DNA of 38,385 bases from Pirellulales bacterium (GTDB lineage Bacteria; Planctomycetota; Planctomycetia; Pirellulales; UBA1268). The stretch is from contig JAFMIU010000031.1 in assembly GCA_017853835.1 (NCBI GenBank), positions 1-38,385 of the forward strand, read 5' to 3'. Shown in pieces: positions 9,701 to 18,996 of the stretch. Under the pieces are notes generated by a model. That model did no database searches. It saw only the letters and a list, made by a program, of their open reading frames with translations, and was not told the origin of the DNA. The stretch's first letter is position 1, and each line of letters opens with the position of its first letter. Position numbers and translations under genes: made by a program.

Positions 9701-11285
9701 GGGTGAGGAGGCATGGCCGTTTGGGGCCGTGTCGGTGCAGCGATCGCGACTCGCCCCAACGAGTGTCGGGCCGGGGGGCCAGATCGTGGTGGCTCCGCTT
9801 GCCGGATGCCTCGATTCGGTGATCGATCACATGTCGGTGCGATACGACATGCAGCAGCGAAAGGTGCTCGTCCACGATCGCTTCGGACGTCCGGCGATCG
9901 AGCCGTTGAGCCTCGACAGCGACGGCACATCGGGCGGCGTGCCATGGATGAGCAGGATTCCACCGATCGAGCCATCGGTCGTGGGCCGCGTGCTGGTGGT
10001 GCGATCGTCGGGAGGCGTTTCCGCATTCGACATCGGGGGCGTGTCGGGAGAGAGCCGGCTCTTGTGGCGTCAGGCCGATCGTTCCCCATCGGGGCGAGAT
10101 GGTGTCACCATCCGGATCACGGCGCCGTCGTCGGGCAGGATTGCCCGCAACGGAGGGATTCCGCTCGGACGGCGCATCACCGAGGCCGACGACCTCTCCC
10201 CCTCGGTCAGCCGTCTGCCGCCAGCGTCTGCCGGCGGCGTGCTCGTCGCCTCCGGCCGCTCCGCGTCGCTGCTCGATCCGGCCACCGGCCGGGTGCTGTG
10301 GGAACGGCGGAACCTTCCCGCCGTGGCGGAATGGATCGGCGACGACGAGGTGCTCTGCGGGTGCACGGTGGACGGTCGTGGATCGCCGGTCATCGCGATT
10401 CGAGATGGACGGCTTCGCGACGTGGTGGATCTTCCTCACCGACGCCAGCGTCTTGCCACGAGCGGCCGGTTCGTCGTGGCGATCGATCCGCTCGACGCCA
10501 GCCTGTCGGCTGCCCGTGTGCGGCTCGTGCGGCATGATCCGGCGGGCACCGACGCGATCCCCCTCGGTGACTTCTCCGGCGACGCACTCGCCACGACCGT
10601 CGGCTCCCGCCACCTCGGCGTGTTCGAGCCCGATGGCACCTTCACCCTCATCGACATGACGATCGGGGGGGCGGTCTGGCAAACACATCTCGCCGGGGGC
10701 CCGCGTCGCCTCGAGCTGCTCCATGTGCTCACCTGGCGTGATCGATACCTGGTGGTGGCGGGAGGCGACTCGCCCGTGCTCGACGATGACCGCCCCACGC
10801 TGTCGCTGCAGGGAGTGTTGGCGGCAAGCGAGTCGACGCCGGCCTTTTCCGGTGCCGTGTGGGCCGTCGATCGCGCCGACGGCAGCCCGCTCTGGCCGGT
10901 GCCGGCGACCGTGGAGCGGCAGAGCCTGCTCCTGTCGCAGCCGGAGGATCTGCCGGTGCTCGTTTTGTGTCGCCAAACCCGCGGCGGCGAGGGGGGACGC
11001 CACGAGATGAACGTGCTGTGCCTCGACAAGCGGTCCGGCCATGCGGTGCTCGACGATGAGCGGCTGCCGGTGACGCTGCAGATGTTCGTCGGCTGCGAGG
11101 TGATGGGATCACCCGACGCCCACACCATCACCGTCCGCGGCGCCAATGGAACGGCCCCGCCGGTGACACTCGAGTTCACGGGCAACGCCATGCCCCCGCG
11201 GCCACCCTATCAGGCCGACGGACGGCTCCCGTCGGTGCGCCGCGGCGTGGGTGACCTCGGTGCGCCGGCCGCGGACGATCCCTGA
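6756..11285 (+). CDS. giant secreted PQQ-type beta-propeller protein with helical repeat regions
   Basis: A 1509-aa protein starting at GTG. Residues 1-34 look like a signal peptide (Arg-rich start, hydrophobic AIAAMALAIVVV, cleavage near ARAQD). Residues about 70-260 are Ala-rich helices resembling TPR repeats. Two propeller-like halves follow, separated by a helical part (about 780-960). They are recognised by repeated PQQ-blade ends such as FETGKRLW, ASTGQRLW, ATRTLLW and PATGRVLWERR. Such proteins are exported scaffolds or, more rarely, quinone enzymes. I see no PQQ-dehydrogenase catalytic signature, so a BamB-like scaffold is more likely. It is the first gene of the long plus-strand run, 26 bases before the next. 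An ATG at 6751 is in another frame and stops at once. Confidence 0.85.
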   Translation: MRTVVLRVSLPRRSWDAAAIAAMALAIVVVARAQDIPGPVPLVPIADASEDADAAAADDTGLFLPTSRKRERLLDRARRLMASGDWADAATLLDQIVSEGDDAFVAEGDHGGTRRSIRGEASGLIMQLPAAGRAAYELLFGGRAERSLADAIDRGDGAGVAEVARRWMATPAGHTAAIILVVQSLEAGEWRVADAWLDRLLDGAGAGRDDAMLWLMKACVQERAGDEAGSGERHDAIRQKVRGMARIGGRDVALSSDMALSDLFPPPAFSADAAESSAVHRAWLQPGGNAARQGVVAATRPLLVPRYRVPITSHPQESRLLDRRRRAAAAAGGATWPAGNALAVGDTIVVKTPLGVLGIDFETGKRLWLQSAMNPSLQDGDEGAVAALGRTFDDFTGSVLSSDGRGVFVVESHAEAVASTVPSFGRVDRGGWRGGNVLCAYDATARGQLLWRIPARSVDGPPEWFMGAPLVVGREIYVLVEAQGQMRVDVRDASTGQRLWSQHLADLDERQSSFNPDNVMRRRAGLTPSLGEGVLVCPLGGGALVAIDAATRTLLWAHTYRSRASAEAAQRGIGGPFAVDAEVDDAASQVAGEPWPVIAHGKVLVVPYDGTGVLCLGLRDGTPAWTTERRGGVQMAGVVNRSVMLIDREGIESVSIDTGRRRWVRPHPAAAVVSGRSLVTDARLFVPYDTPEVVEVETASGAIVGRHAGRGGASPGNLVAHRGEVISRGLDAVDVFHQAADLETRIETAQLDNNREPWRLVWSAQMAVDGGDVRAGLSDLLRAADAMRLPPRSLADAMAFALRRDYEAAAPVWAAWRDAGVPAAGDAAVLRGVADGSLHAGDLQAAWSACRGLLVQLAEDGAADRIIDDPSDPSLEVDADRWLSGRIEELARRLVGDAGSTMAAAIADEAEAVATVDEAARLRRLETFLGRVGSHPAAGSARAAVTNMTNRDGLASAGRHVEVWRHLMAEAGSPAPAAKTDGGEEAWPFGAVSVQRSRLAPTSVGPGGQIVVAPLAGCLDSVIDHMSVRYDMQQRKVLVHDRFGRPAIEPLSLDSDGTSGGVPWMSRIPPIEPSVVGRVLVVRSSGGVSAFDIGGVSGESRLLWRQADRSPSGRDGVTIRITAPSSGRIARNGGIPLGRRITEADDLSPSVSRLPPASAGGVLVASGRSASLLDPATGRVLWERRNLPAVAEWIGDDEVLCGCTVDGRGSPVIAIRDGRLRDVVDLPHRRQRLATSGRFVVAIDPLDASLSAARVRLVRHDPAGTDAIPLGDFSGDALATTVGSRHLGVFEPDGTFTLIDMTIGGAVWQTHLAGGPRRLELLHVLTWRDRYLVVAGGDSPVLDDDRPTLSLQGVLAASESTPAFSGAVWAVDRADGSPLWPVPATVERQSLLLSQPEDLPVLVLCRQTRGGEGGRHEMNVLCLDKRSGHAVLDDERLPVTLQMFVGCEVMGSPDAHTITVRGANGTAPPVTLEFTGNAMPPRPPYQADGRLPSVRRGVGDLGAPAADDP

Positions 11286-11311
11286 ATCGTCCGCCGTCGT
11301 ATGATGACCGC

Positions 11312-12388
11312 ATGGCTGCTGTCTGTCATCGCCGCATGCATCGTCCGCCCCCTCGCCCAAGCCTCGTCTGGGGTACGGCGGTCGCCGGCATGATCGCGGG
11401 GTTGCTCGTCGTCGGCTCGGCTCCGTCCCGCGCCGGCGAGTCGGTTGACGAGGTGGTGGCCGAGGGGCTCGCGTGGCTCGAGGCACGCCAGTCGCGGCGC
11501 GGAAGCTGGACGGCCAACGAAGGGCGATACCCCACGGCGATGACGGCCCTCGCGGGAACGGCCTTGCTGATGGAGGGCTCCACGACCTCGCAGGGGCCTC
11601 ATGCGGAGGCCATCCGGCTCGCCGTCGATTTCCTGGTGAGCCGCTCCCGCGCCAACGGCCTGATCGGCGATCCCAAAGGTGACGATCGCTACACCTACGG
11701 CCACGGTTTCGCGATGCTCTTTCTCTCGCAGGTGGTGGGTGAGGAGGAGGACGAACGCCGGCGCGAGGAGCTCGTGCGGGTGCTCACGAAGGCGGTGGTG
11801 TTTTCCGGCCGCGCCCAGACCAAGGACGGAGGCTGGGGCTATGTGAGCGCGAAGGACGGCAACGATTTCGACGAGGGCTCGACCACCATCACCCAGGTGC
11901 AGGGCCTGCGGGGGTGCCGCAACGCCGGGATTCCGGTGCCGCGCGAGATCATCGACCGGGCGATCGCCTACATCCACGCCTGCACGCTCGACGACGGCGG
12001 GGTGCAGTACAGTTCGAAGGGGGGCGGGGGGCGTCCGGCGATCTCGGCCGCCGCCATCGCCAGCCTCTTCAATGCGGGCGAAGAGGACGACACCCACGTG
12101 CCGCGCATGCTCGCCTATGCCCGGCGACATCTCGGCAACATCGGCAACAACAGCTTCGGCCACTGGCACTACGCCCACTTCTACTACTCCCAGGTGATGT
12201 ATCGTGAAGGGGGGGAATCGTGGGAGGGCTATCGCGGTCAGGTGGAGAAGCGGCTTCTCGCCGAGGCCCAGCGGGATCGCGATGGCGTCTTCTGGCCCCA
12301 GGGCTACATCGGCACCGTCTACACCACCGCCACAAACCTCGTGATTCTGCAGCTTGAAAAGGGCTCGCTGCCCATCTACCAACGCTGA
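11312..12388 (+). CDS. secreted squalene-cyclase/prenyltransferase-repeat protein
   Basis: A 358-aa protein with a hydrophobic export signal (about residues 19-40, ending near SRAGES). The rest resembles the alpha/alpha-toroid repeats of prenyltransferases and squalene cyclases: [42 protein letters not shown] and a final [17 protein letters not shown], which mark successive repeats. It is shorter than real squalene-hopene cyclases and lacks an obvious DXDD acid motif. So it is probably a binding or scaffold relative, not a cyclase. Proteins of this type are frequently found beside MoxR/DUF58 genes in Planctomycetes, which fits the context. Alternative starts at 11301 (another frame) or 11336 would change the signal peptide only slightly. 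Confidence 0.83.
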   Translation: MAAVCHRRMHRPPPRPSLVWGTAVAGMIAGLLVVGSAPSRAGESVDEVVAEGLAWLEARQSRRGSWTANEGRYPTAMTALAGTALLMEGSTTSQGPHAEAIRLAVDFLVSRSRANGLIGDPKGDDRYTYGHGFAMLFLSQVVGEEEDERRREELVRVLTKAVVFSGRAQTKDGGWGYVSAKDGNDFDEGSTTITQVQGLRGCRNAGIPVPREIIDRAIAYIHACTLDDGGVQYSSKGGGGRPAISAAAIASLFNAGEEDDTHVPRMLAYARRHLGNIGNNSFGHWHYAHFYYSQVMYREGGESWEGYRGQVEKRLLAEAQRDRDGVFWPQGYIGTVYTTATNLVILQLEKGSLPIYQR

Positions 12389-12414
12389 CCGCCACACCCG
12401 GAGATGTCATCCAC

Positions 12415-13455
12415 ATGCATTCATCCCCCGACACCGCCGTCGCCCGTCTTCACGAGGCCCACGGCCGGATCCTCGAACAGCTCTCCCGGGTGATCGTCGG
12501 CCAGCGCGAGGTGATCGAAGAGCTCCTCATCAGTCTCTTCAGCAGGGGGCATTGCCTTCTCGAGGGAGTGCCCGGGCTGGCGAAGACGCTCCTGGTGAGC
12601 ACGCTCGCGAAGAGCCTCGATCTGTCGTTCAGCCGCATCCAGTTCACCCCCGACCTCATGCCGGCCGACATCGTGGGCACCGACGTGCTCGAGGAAGACC
12701 GTGCGACGGGCACGCGCCAGCCCCGCTTCCTCGAGGGGCCGCTCTTTGCCAACGTGGTGCTCGCCGACGAGATCAACCGCACGCCCCCCAAGACCCAGGC
12801 TGCCCTGCTCGAGGCGATGCAGGAACGCCAGGCGAGCGTCGGACGGGTTCGCCACCGGCTCTGCGATCCCTTCTTCGTGCTGGCCACACAGAATCCGATC
12901 GAGCAGGAAGGCACCTACCCGCTGCCGGAGGCGCAGCAGGACCGGTTCATGTTCAAGGTGTTCGTCCGGTATCCCACCTTCGCCGAGGAGTTTGAGATCG
13001 CGAGGCGCACCACCGGCGTGCCTGGGGACGATGCAGAGCCGGTGCTCTCCGCCGCCGACATCCTTGCGCTCCAGCAGAGCGTGCGGGAGGTGCCCGTCAG
13101 CGACCACCTCGTTCGATACGCGCTGGCGATCGTGCGCCAGACACGCGTGGGCGAGGAGGGCGTGCCCGACTTCGTGTCGGATCAGCTGGCATGGGGAGCC
13201 GGTCCGCGGGCGGTGCAGTTTCTGATCGTGGGGGCCAAGGTACGGGCCCTGCTCCACGGCCGCAGCCATGTCACGGCGGCCGACATCGAGGCGCTGGCGG
13301 CACCGGTGCTTCGGCACCGGATCGTCGTGGGCTTCGCCGCCGAGAGCGAGGGCGTGACACCCGACGCCATCATCGCCCGCATCCTCGAATCCACCCCTTC
13401 CAGAGAGGACGACCTGTCGCGTGACCCGCGGTTCCAGACGATCTTTGCATCCTGA
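12415..13455 (+). CDS. MoxR family AAA+ ATPase
   Basis: A 346-aa ATPase of the MoxR group, which acts as a chaperone or remodeller for partner vWA proteins. Walker A is GVPGLAKT (51-58), Walker [10 protein letters not shown] (114-122), and sensor 1 [18 protein letters not shown] follows near 157-174. The C-terminal lid domain contains [18 protein letters not shown]. All nucleotide-binding elements are intact, so it should hydrolyse ATP. The gene lies 26 bases after the squalene-cyclase-repeat gene with a GGAG upstream. Its 3' end overlaps the start of the DUF58 gene by 35 bases. MoxR with DUF58 and vWA genes is a well-known module; here it is the motor of the operon. Confidence 0.96.
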   Translation: MHSSPDTAVARLHEAHGRILEQLSRVIVGQREVIEELLISLFSRGHCLLEGVPGLAKTLLVSTLAKSLDLSFSRIQFTPDLMPADIVGTDVLEEDRATGTRQPRFLEGPLFANVVLADEINRTPPKTQAALLEAMQERQASVGRVRHRLCDPFFVLATQNPIEQEGTYPLPEAQQDRFMFKVFVRYPTFAEEFEIARRTTGVPGDDAEPVLSAADILALQQSVREVPVSDHLVRYALAIVRQTRVGEEGVPDFVSDQLAWGAGPRAVQFLIVGAKVRALLHGRSHVTAADIEALAAPVLRHRIVVGFAAESEGVTPDAIIARILESTPSREDDLSRDPRFQTIFAS

Positions 13456-14335
13456 CACGATCGCCCGGATTCGCCGGCTCGAACTGCGGGCGAGGGAGAT
13501 CGTCGAGGGTGTGCTGGCAGGACTCCACCAAAGCCCGTTCCGGGGGCAGTCGGTGGAGTTTCTGCAGCACCGTGAATACGTCCGCGGGGATGATCTGCGC
13601 CGGGTCGATTGGAAGGTGTGGGGGCGGCAGGATCGGTACACCGTGAAGGAGTTCGAGGAGGAGTCGAATCTCCGGCTTACGCTGCTCGTCGACGGCTCGG
13701 CGAGCATGGACTACGCCGGCGATGCTGCCGCCGGCGTCCGTCCGACGAAGTTCGAGCTGGCGGCCACGCTGGCGGCGAGCCTGGCGTGGCTGGCACTGTC
13801 GCATGGCGACTCCGTCGGCTGTGCCGTGTTCGATGACGGCATCACCGCGAGCGTGCCGGCGCGAACCCGCCGATCGCAGGTGACGAGCGTGTGCGACCTG
13901 CTTGAAACGCCGCGTCAGGCCGGGCCTGGCGACATGCACCGCGCGCTCCGGGCTGCCGCCGAGATGCTCCCGAAGCGCGGGCTCGTGATCGTGCTCTCCG
14001 ATCTTCTCGGAGATCGTGCCGGCCTGTCGCAGGGTTTGAAGCTCCTGCGGGCCCGTGGCCACGACGTGGCGGTGCTGCACCTGCTCGACGACGACGAGAT
14101 CGACTTTCCGTTTGAAGGCGCGACACGATTCGAAGGGCTCGAACTCCCCGCCCACGTCGCGTGCAACCCCCGGGCCCTTCGGGAGGGCTACCTGGCGGCG
14201 ATCAACGAGTTTCTCGTCGACGTCCGGCGGCTCACGGCCACGTTGCGGTGCGACTACGCGTTGATCCGCACCGGCGAGTCACCGTCGGCGGCCATCGTGC
14301 GGTTTCTCTCGCGTCGGTCGAGCGCGGCATCGTAG
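13421..14335 (+). CDS. DUF58 domain protein (vWA-like MoxR partner)
   Basis: A 304-aa DUF58 protein starting at GTG inside the end of moxR. The family signature [20 protein letters not shown] (51-70), followed by YTVKEFEEE, is clear. A vWA-type metal site DGSASM (91-96) comes next, so it can probably bind a divalent cation. The C-terminal part continues the vWA fold with [11 protein letters not shown]. Unlike many DUF58 proteins it has no N-terminal membrane helices, so it is probably cytoplasmic and works directly with MoxR. The 35-base overlap indicates translational coupling and roughly matched amounts. Adaptor between MoxR and the two membrane vWA proteins encoded next is an inference. 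Confidence 0.94.
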   Translation: MTRGSRRSLHPDTIARIRRLELRAREIVEGVLAGLHQSPFRGQSVEFLQHREYVRGDDLRRVDWKVWGRQDRYTVKEFEEESNLRLTLLVDGSASMDYAGDAAAGVRPTKFELAATLAASLAWLALSHGDSVGCAVFDDGITASVPARTRRSQVTSVCDLLETPRQAGPGDMHRALRAAAEMLPKRGLVIVLSDLLGDRAGLSQGLKLLRARGHDVAVLHLLDDDEIDFPFEGATRFEGLELPAHVACNPRALREGYLAAINEFLVDVRRLTATLRCDYALIRTGESPSAAIVRFLSRRSSAAS

Positions 14336-14351
14336 GCGGAGCGAAACCACC

Positions 14352-16607
14352 ATGCCAACGTTCGATTTCGCGCCGCTTGTGTGGTGGGGCTTGCCGCTGG
14401 CGGCGGTGCCGCTGGTGATCCATCTCCTGAATCGGCTTCGGCAGCGGCGGGTGCGATGGGCTGCGATGGAGTTTCTGCTGTCGAGCCAACGTCGGTATCG
14501 AACGCAGGTGCTCCTGCGACAGATCCTCCTCCTCGCTCTCAGGATGGCCGCCGTGGCGGTGGTGGTGATGGCGCTCGCCCAGCCCCGCTGGCAGGCGGTC
14601 GGCGGCGGGCTGGGCGGCGGGGCCGTTCGGCATGTCGTGGTGCTCGACGACAGCGTTTCGATGGGCGACCGATCGGGGCCGGCCACCGTGGTCACCGACG
14701 CCTCGGGTGGAGACACGCGACCGGCCACCGCCTTCGATCGGGCCCGGCGATTCGTGACACGACTGGCCGCCGACCTGGCCGCCGGTTCGGGGCGTCGCGA
14801 GCTATGCGTCGGGCTTTCGTCGCATCTGGCGGCCGCGTCCGATCAGCCACCGGTCTGGATCGTGCCGTCCCAGGAGATGACGCCGTCGACGATGCAGGCG
14901 GTGCGCGACGCGCTGGCCGGTGCGGCGGTTTCGTCCGGAGCGACCGGGGGCGCCGAGGCCGTCAAGGCGGCGGCACGAGGATTTCGTACCGACGCCGATC
15001 CCACGACGCTCTGGATCGTGGGCGATTTCCGAAGCCGCGACTGGCTTTCCGACGACGGCCTCGCGTCGGCGTTGCGGGCCCTCGCGGCCGATGGCGTGAC
15101 GCTTCGGTTCATCGACTGCGCCGCCGCTCCGGTGGGAGCGGGAAACCTCACGCTCGAACGCCTGGAGGTGGCCGGTGGCGTGCCGGCGTCCGGCGTGCTG
15201 ATGCCCGTGGAGGTGGAGGTGCGCAACGACGCGACGACGCCCGCCGAGAACGTGCTCGTGGAGATCCGCGAGGATGGAGCCAGCCGGCCGGGGTTGCGGA
15301 TCGACTCGATTCCGGCGGGTGGCACCGCCACAAGGCGGTTTGACGTGCGGTTTTCCTCCGCCGGTCATCATGCGATCGAGGCGGCCCTGCCTGGTGATGT
15401 GCTGCCAGCCGATGATGCCAGGTGGGCTGTTGTCGACGTGCGGGAACGCGTCGAGGTGCTCATCGTGGATGGTGACCCGCAGGGACCGGCCCACGGCGAC
15501 GGCTTCTACGTGACCCACGCGCTCGCCCCCGGCGCTGCAGCCGCCACCGGCATCCGGCCGCGGTTCGCCCCGCCATCCGCCCTGGCCACGCTCGATCTGT
15601 CGCGCTTCGACGGTGTGTGGCTGCTCGATGTCGAACGGCTCGATGCCCTGGCCGTGACGGCGATCGAGGCGTATGCGCGAGCCGGCGGAGGCGTGGTGTT
15701 TTTCTGCGGGCCGCGGACCCGTGCCGACTTCGTGAACGAACGGCTCCATCGGGGCGGCGAAGGGCTTTTTCCCGTGCCGCTTGCCGGGCCGGTGGATCTC
15801 CTTCCCGATGCCGACCTGCCCGATCTCGTGCCGGAGGATCACCCGGTCGTCGCCGTGCTGGCAGGACAGCGAAACCCCCTGCTCGACGCCGTGCGGGTCG
15901 AGCGGTCGTGGGCGGTGACGCGGGGCCATGACCCGACGGCCGCCGGAGGGCGAAGGCTTCTCTCGCTCCGCACCGGACAGCCCTTGGCGGTGGAGCGGCC
16001 CTATGGTGCCGGCATGGTGGTGGCCGTGCTCACTACCGCCGCCCCCACGTGGAACAACTGGTCGCGAGGCAATCCGAGCTGGGTGGTGGTGATGCTGGAA
16101 CTGGAGAGTCACGTCGCCCGCGGCCGTCGGGCCATCGCGACGCTGACGGTCGGCGACCCAGTGACGATTCCGCTCGAGCCGGGCAGTGACGAGATCGACG
16201 TCGATTTTCTCGTGCCACCATCGCGTGCAGTCGTGCGGCACACCGCCATGCCCGACGGCACGGGGGGGCTCACGGCCCGACTCGACGTCACCACGACACC
16301 CGGTCTCCACGAGGCCCGATGGAGACGCCTCGACGGCACGGAGCGCCAGCGGCTCGCCGCGGTGAACGTCGATCCAGCCGAGGGAAGGCTCGAACGCGCC
16401 GGCCGCGACCGGCTCGATCGCGGCCTGGTCGGTGTGCCATTTCGCTCTGAGCCGGTCGAGGCGGTCGACGCGGGCATGGCCGACACGACGGGCTCGTCGT
16501 GGGCCATCCCGCTTCTTGCCGTCGTGGTCGTGGTGTTGCTCGTCGAGCAGGCCGTTGCGTATGCGGCCGGCTATCATCCCGTTGCCCCGCGGCCACGTGC
16601 CGCCTGA
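14352..16607 (+). CDS. BatA-like membrane vWA protein with amidotransferase-like centre (first)
   Basis: A 751-aa membrane protein. Residues 1-80 match the BatA/aerotolerance N-terminal domain, with two membrane helices (about 9-25 and 58-77) and the linker LLNRLRQRRVRWAAMEFLL. A vWA domain begins at HVVVLDDSVSM with an intact DxSxS metal site (99-103). The middle part contains beta-sandwich-like segments and then a Rossmann/GATase-like region (VLIVDGDP, GGGVVFFCGP), without the cysteine-histidine pair of real amidotransferases as far as I can see. One more membrane helix lies near the C terminus (about 716-738). So the vWA and central domains probably face one side of the membrane between anchors. 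It follows the DUF58 gene by 16 bases. Confidence 0.88.
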   Translation: MPTFDFAPLVWWGLPLAAVPLVIHLLNRLRQRRVRWAAMEFLLSSQRRYRTQVLLRQILLLALRMAAVAVVVMALAQPRWQAVGGGLGGGAVRHVVVLDDSVSMGDRSGPATVVTDASGGDTRPATAFDRARRFVTRLAADLAAGSGRRELCVGLSSHLAAASDQPPVWIVPSQEMTPSTMQAVRDALAGAAVSSGATGGAEAVKAAARGFRTDADPTTLWIVGDFRSRDWLSDDGLASALRALAADGVTLRFIDCAAAPVGAGNLTLERLEVAGGVPASGVLMPVEVEVRNDATTPAENVLVEIREDGASRPGLRIDSIPAGGTATRRFDVRFSSAGHHAIEAALPGDVLPADDARWAVVDVRERVEVLIVDGDPQGPAHGDGFYVTHALAPGAAAATGIRPRFAPPSALATLDLSRFDGVWLLDVERLDALAVTAIEAYARAGGGVVFFCGPRTRADFVNERLHRGGEGLFPVPLAGPVDLLPDADLPDLVPEDHPVVAVLAGQRNPLLDAVRVERSWAVTRGHDPTAAGGRRLLSLRTGQPLAVERPYGAGMVVAVLTTAAPTWNNWSRGNPSWVVVMLELESHVARGRRAIATLTVGDPVTIPLEPGSDEIDVDFLVPPSRAVVRHTAMPDGTGGLTARLDVTTTPGLHEARWRRLDGTERQRLAAVNVDPAEGRLERAGRDRLDRGLVGVPFRSEPVEAVDAGMADTTGSSWAIPLLAVVVVVLLVEQAVAYAAGYHPVAPRPRAA

Positions 16608-16619
16608 CGCCAGCGATCC

Positions 16620-18995
16620 ATGCCACTGATCTCGACGACGCCGATTCCCGACGACGTGCGGCACCGGATCATCAGCCGGCTGATGGACCGACTCGACGCA
16701 TGGTGGATGCCCCCTGCGGCCTGCCTCGTGGCGGTGGCCGTGATCGCGTTCGTCGTCTGGCTCTATCGCCGCGATGTTGTCGATCTTCGTCGGCGGGCGG
16801 CCATCGCCCTTGCAGGCCTCCGTGTCATCACGCTCGTCGCGATCGGCGTCGCGCTGCTCGACATCGAGCGGATCGCAGAACACGAGATCGTGCTGCCCTC
16901 GCGGGTGGCGGTGGTGGTCGACTCCAGCGCGAGCATGTCGCTCGACGATGACGAGCAGGGAACGGCTCGATCCCGCCACGCGATCGACCTGCTCACTCGG
17001 TCTGGGCTGCTCACACGGCTGCGGAAGCGGCACGACGTGACGGTCTGGCGGTTTGACGCCGACGTCGAGTCGCTCGCCACGCTTCCGACCGGGGTTCCGG
17101 CCGATGCGACCACCGAGCCCGCGTGGGCCGATCGGCTCGCCGCGCGTGGCTACGAGACGCGGCTCGGTGAGGCGGTGCTCGCCCCGCTTGGCCGTGCCGC
17201 CGACGGCACGCTCGCCGGGGTCGTGGTGGTGTCGGATGGCGGTCACAACGCCGGCGTGGATCCGCGATCGGCGGCGTCGGCTGCTGCCGCCGCGGGCGTG
17301 TCGGTGCACACGGTGGGCGTCGGCAGCGACGTGCTGCCTGCCAACGTGCGGGTGTCGGATGTGGTCGTACCGGCGCGGGTCTTTCCCGGAGACCGCTTTC
17401 CGGTCACCGCGTTCCTGCAGGCCAATGGCCTCGCCGGCGCGCGGGTGCGGGTCACCCTTGCCGAAGCCTCCGCCACCGTTGGTTCGTCGCCGCGGCCGAT
17501 CGACACGCTCGACGCGGTGCTGGCAGGCGATGGCGATCTGGTGCCGATCCGATTCGACGTGCCCGGCCTCAAGGGGACGGGGCGACGGGTGCTCGTCGTG
17601 TCGGTGTCGCCGCCCGCCGGCGACAGCACGCCGGGCGACGACACCCAATCGGCCGACGTCGAGGTGGTGGATCGCGTGACGCAGGTGCTGCTGATGGCCG
17701 GTGGGCCGAGCCGGGAATACCAGTTCATGCGCAACCTTCTTCAACGTGATGCGAGTTTCGTGGTCGACGTGCTCCTGGCCACGGCCGTCGAAGGCGTGTC
17801 TCAGGATGCGCGGCGTGTCCTCGACGCATTTCCCGGTTCAGACGCGGCGCTCGCCGACTACGATGCCGTCGTCGCCTTTGACTACGATTGGCGCGACGTC
17901 GATCCTGCATCCCAATCGCGGCTCGAGCGATGGGTGGCCGACGGCTCCGGCGGGCTGATGCTGATCGCCGGAGGCGTGTTCACGGAGGGATGGCTTGCCG
18001 ACCCGCGGAGCGAAACGATGCGATCCCTCCACCCCGTGGAGCTGCCCCGCACCGCGGGCGTCGCCATCGGTGGTCCTCCCGCGAGCATGACGCCCCGGCC
18101 CCTCCGGCTGACACGCGACGGGATGGAGGCCGAGTTTCTTCGGCTCGCGGCCACTCCGGCCGGGAGCGATGCCGTGTGGGGGGAGTTTCCCGGCGTCTAT
18201 GCCTGTCTCCCCTCGATGGCAGCCAAGCCCGGGGCGACGGTCTACGCAACGCTGTCTGGCCGCGAGGCGTCGGGCGACGGCATCTATCTCGCGGGACAGT
18301 TCTATGGCTCCGGCATCGTGATATCGCAGGGGAGCGGCGAACTCTGGCGGCTGCGGGGCGTGGATCCAGCGGCCTACGAGCGACTCGTGCCGCAGCTGCT
18401 CCGCCATGTGTCGCAGGGGCGGCTCGCCCGCGGGTCGCGTCGGGGACGACTGATCGTGGATCGCGACCGGGTGCCGGTGGGGGGAACGGTGAGGCTGCGG
18501 GTGCTGACCGGTGAGGCACTCAGCACGGCCTCTCCAGGCTGTCATGTCGTCATGCCCGACGGAACCACGCTGCCCGTGCCCCTCGCGCCTGAAGCCGCCC
18601 GCCCCGGGACGCTCACAGGGGCTTTCGTGGCGTCGCACGAGGGGCCGTGGGAGATCGTCGTCGAGCCGATCGCCTCCGGCGATGCGCCGGTCGTGCGGCG
18701 CATCCAGGCCCAACTCCCCGACCGCGAACTCCGCTCCCCGCGTCTCGAACGCGATCGGCTCGCGCGGCTTGCGTCGGAGACCGGGGGCGTCGCACGGTTT
18801 CTGGCGGATGGCGATGCCGCCGCCGACGTGGCGGGCGCGATCGTCGAGGCGATTCCGGATCGCACGCGTCGGGAGTTTGAGGCGGGCGCGCAGGACGTGC
18901 GATTCAAGCGGCGGCTCAACACGGCGATCCTCGTGATCGTGTGCGGATGCCTGTGCGTCGAGTGGGCGGCCCGACGGCTTGCGAGGCTTGCCTGA
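16620..18995 (+). CDS. membrane vWA protein with amidotransferase-like centre (second)
   Basis: A 791-aa protein built like its neighbour upstream: two N-terminal membrane helices (about 32-49 and 61-80) and a vWA domain with VVVDSSASM (DxSxS at 101-105) and GVVVVSDGGHNAG. A central GATase-like stretch follows (VLLMAGGPSREYQFMRNLL, YDAVVAFDYDWRDVD, GGLMLIAGG). A beta-rich region and a C-terminal helix (about 767-786) complete it. The metal-binding motif is intact. The two proteins differ strongly in sequence but not in plan, suggesting an old duplication and a heteromeric complex. It starts 12 bases after the previous stop. Function is inferred from MoxR/DUF58 context: a ligand-binding receptor or scaffold in the cytoplasmic membrane. 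Confidence 0.87.
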   Translation: MPLISTTPIPDDVRHRIISRLMDRLDAWWMPPAACLVAVAVIAFVVWLYRRDVVDLRRRAAIALAGLRVITLVAIGVALLDIERIAEHEIVLPSRVAVVVDSSASMSLDDDEQGTARSRHAIDLLTRSGLLTRLRKRHDVTVWRFDADVESLATLPTGVPADATTEPAWADRLAARGYETRLGEAVLAPLGRAADGTLAGVVVVSDGGHNAGVDPRSAASAAAAAGVSVHTVGVGSDVLPANVRVSDVVVPARVFPGDRFPVTAFLQANGLAGARVRVTLAEASATVGSSPRPIDTLDAVLAGDGDLVPIRFDVPGLKGTGRRVLVVSVSPPAGDSTPGDDTQSADVEVVDRVTQVLLMAGGPSREYQFMRNLLQRDASFVVDVLLATAVEGVSQDARRVLDAFPGSDAALADYDAVVAFDYDWRDVDPASQSRLERWVADGSGGLMLIAGGVFTEGWLADPRSETMRSLHPVELPRTAGVAIGGPPASMTPRPLRLTRDGMEAEFLRLAATPAGSDAVWGEFPGVYACLPSMAAKPGATVYATLSGREASGDGIYLAGQFYGSGIVISQGSGELWRLRGVDPAAYERLVPQLLRHVSQGRLARGSRRGRLIVDRDRVPVGGTVRLRVLTGEALSTASPGCHVVMPDGTTLPVPLAPEAARPGTLTGAFVASHEGPWEIVVEPIASGDAPVVRRIQAQLPDRELRSPRLERDRLARLASETGGVARFLADGDAAADVAGAIVEAIPDRTRREFEAGAQDVRFKRRLNTAILVIVCGCLCVEWAARRLARLA

Positions 18996-18996
18996 C

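Noticed and set aside
6756..11285. PQQ-dependent alcohol dehydrogenase
   Set aside because: Blade repeats are present but no haem site, no disulfide-bearing active-site signature and no catalytic Asp context can be seen; the length and helical parts do not fit either.
11312..12388. Squalene-hopene cyclase (hopanoid synthesis) for the cyclase-repeat protein
   Set aside because: Too short, exported, and without a DXDD acid motif; the fold is shared by non-enzymatic relatives.
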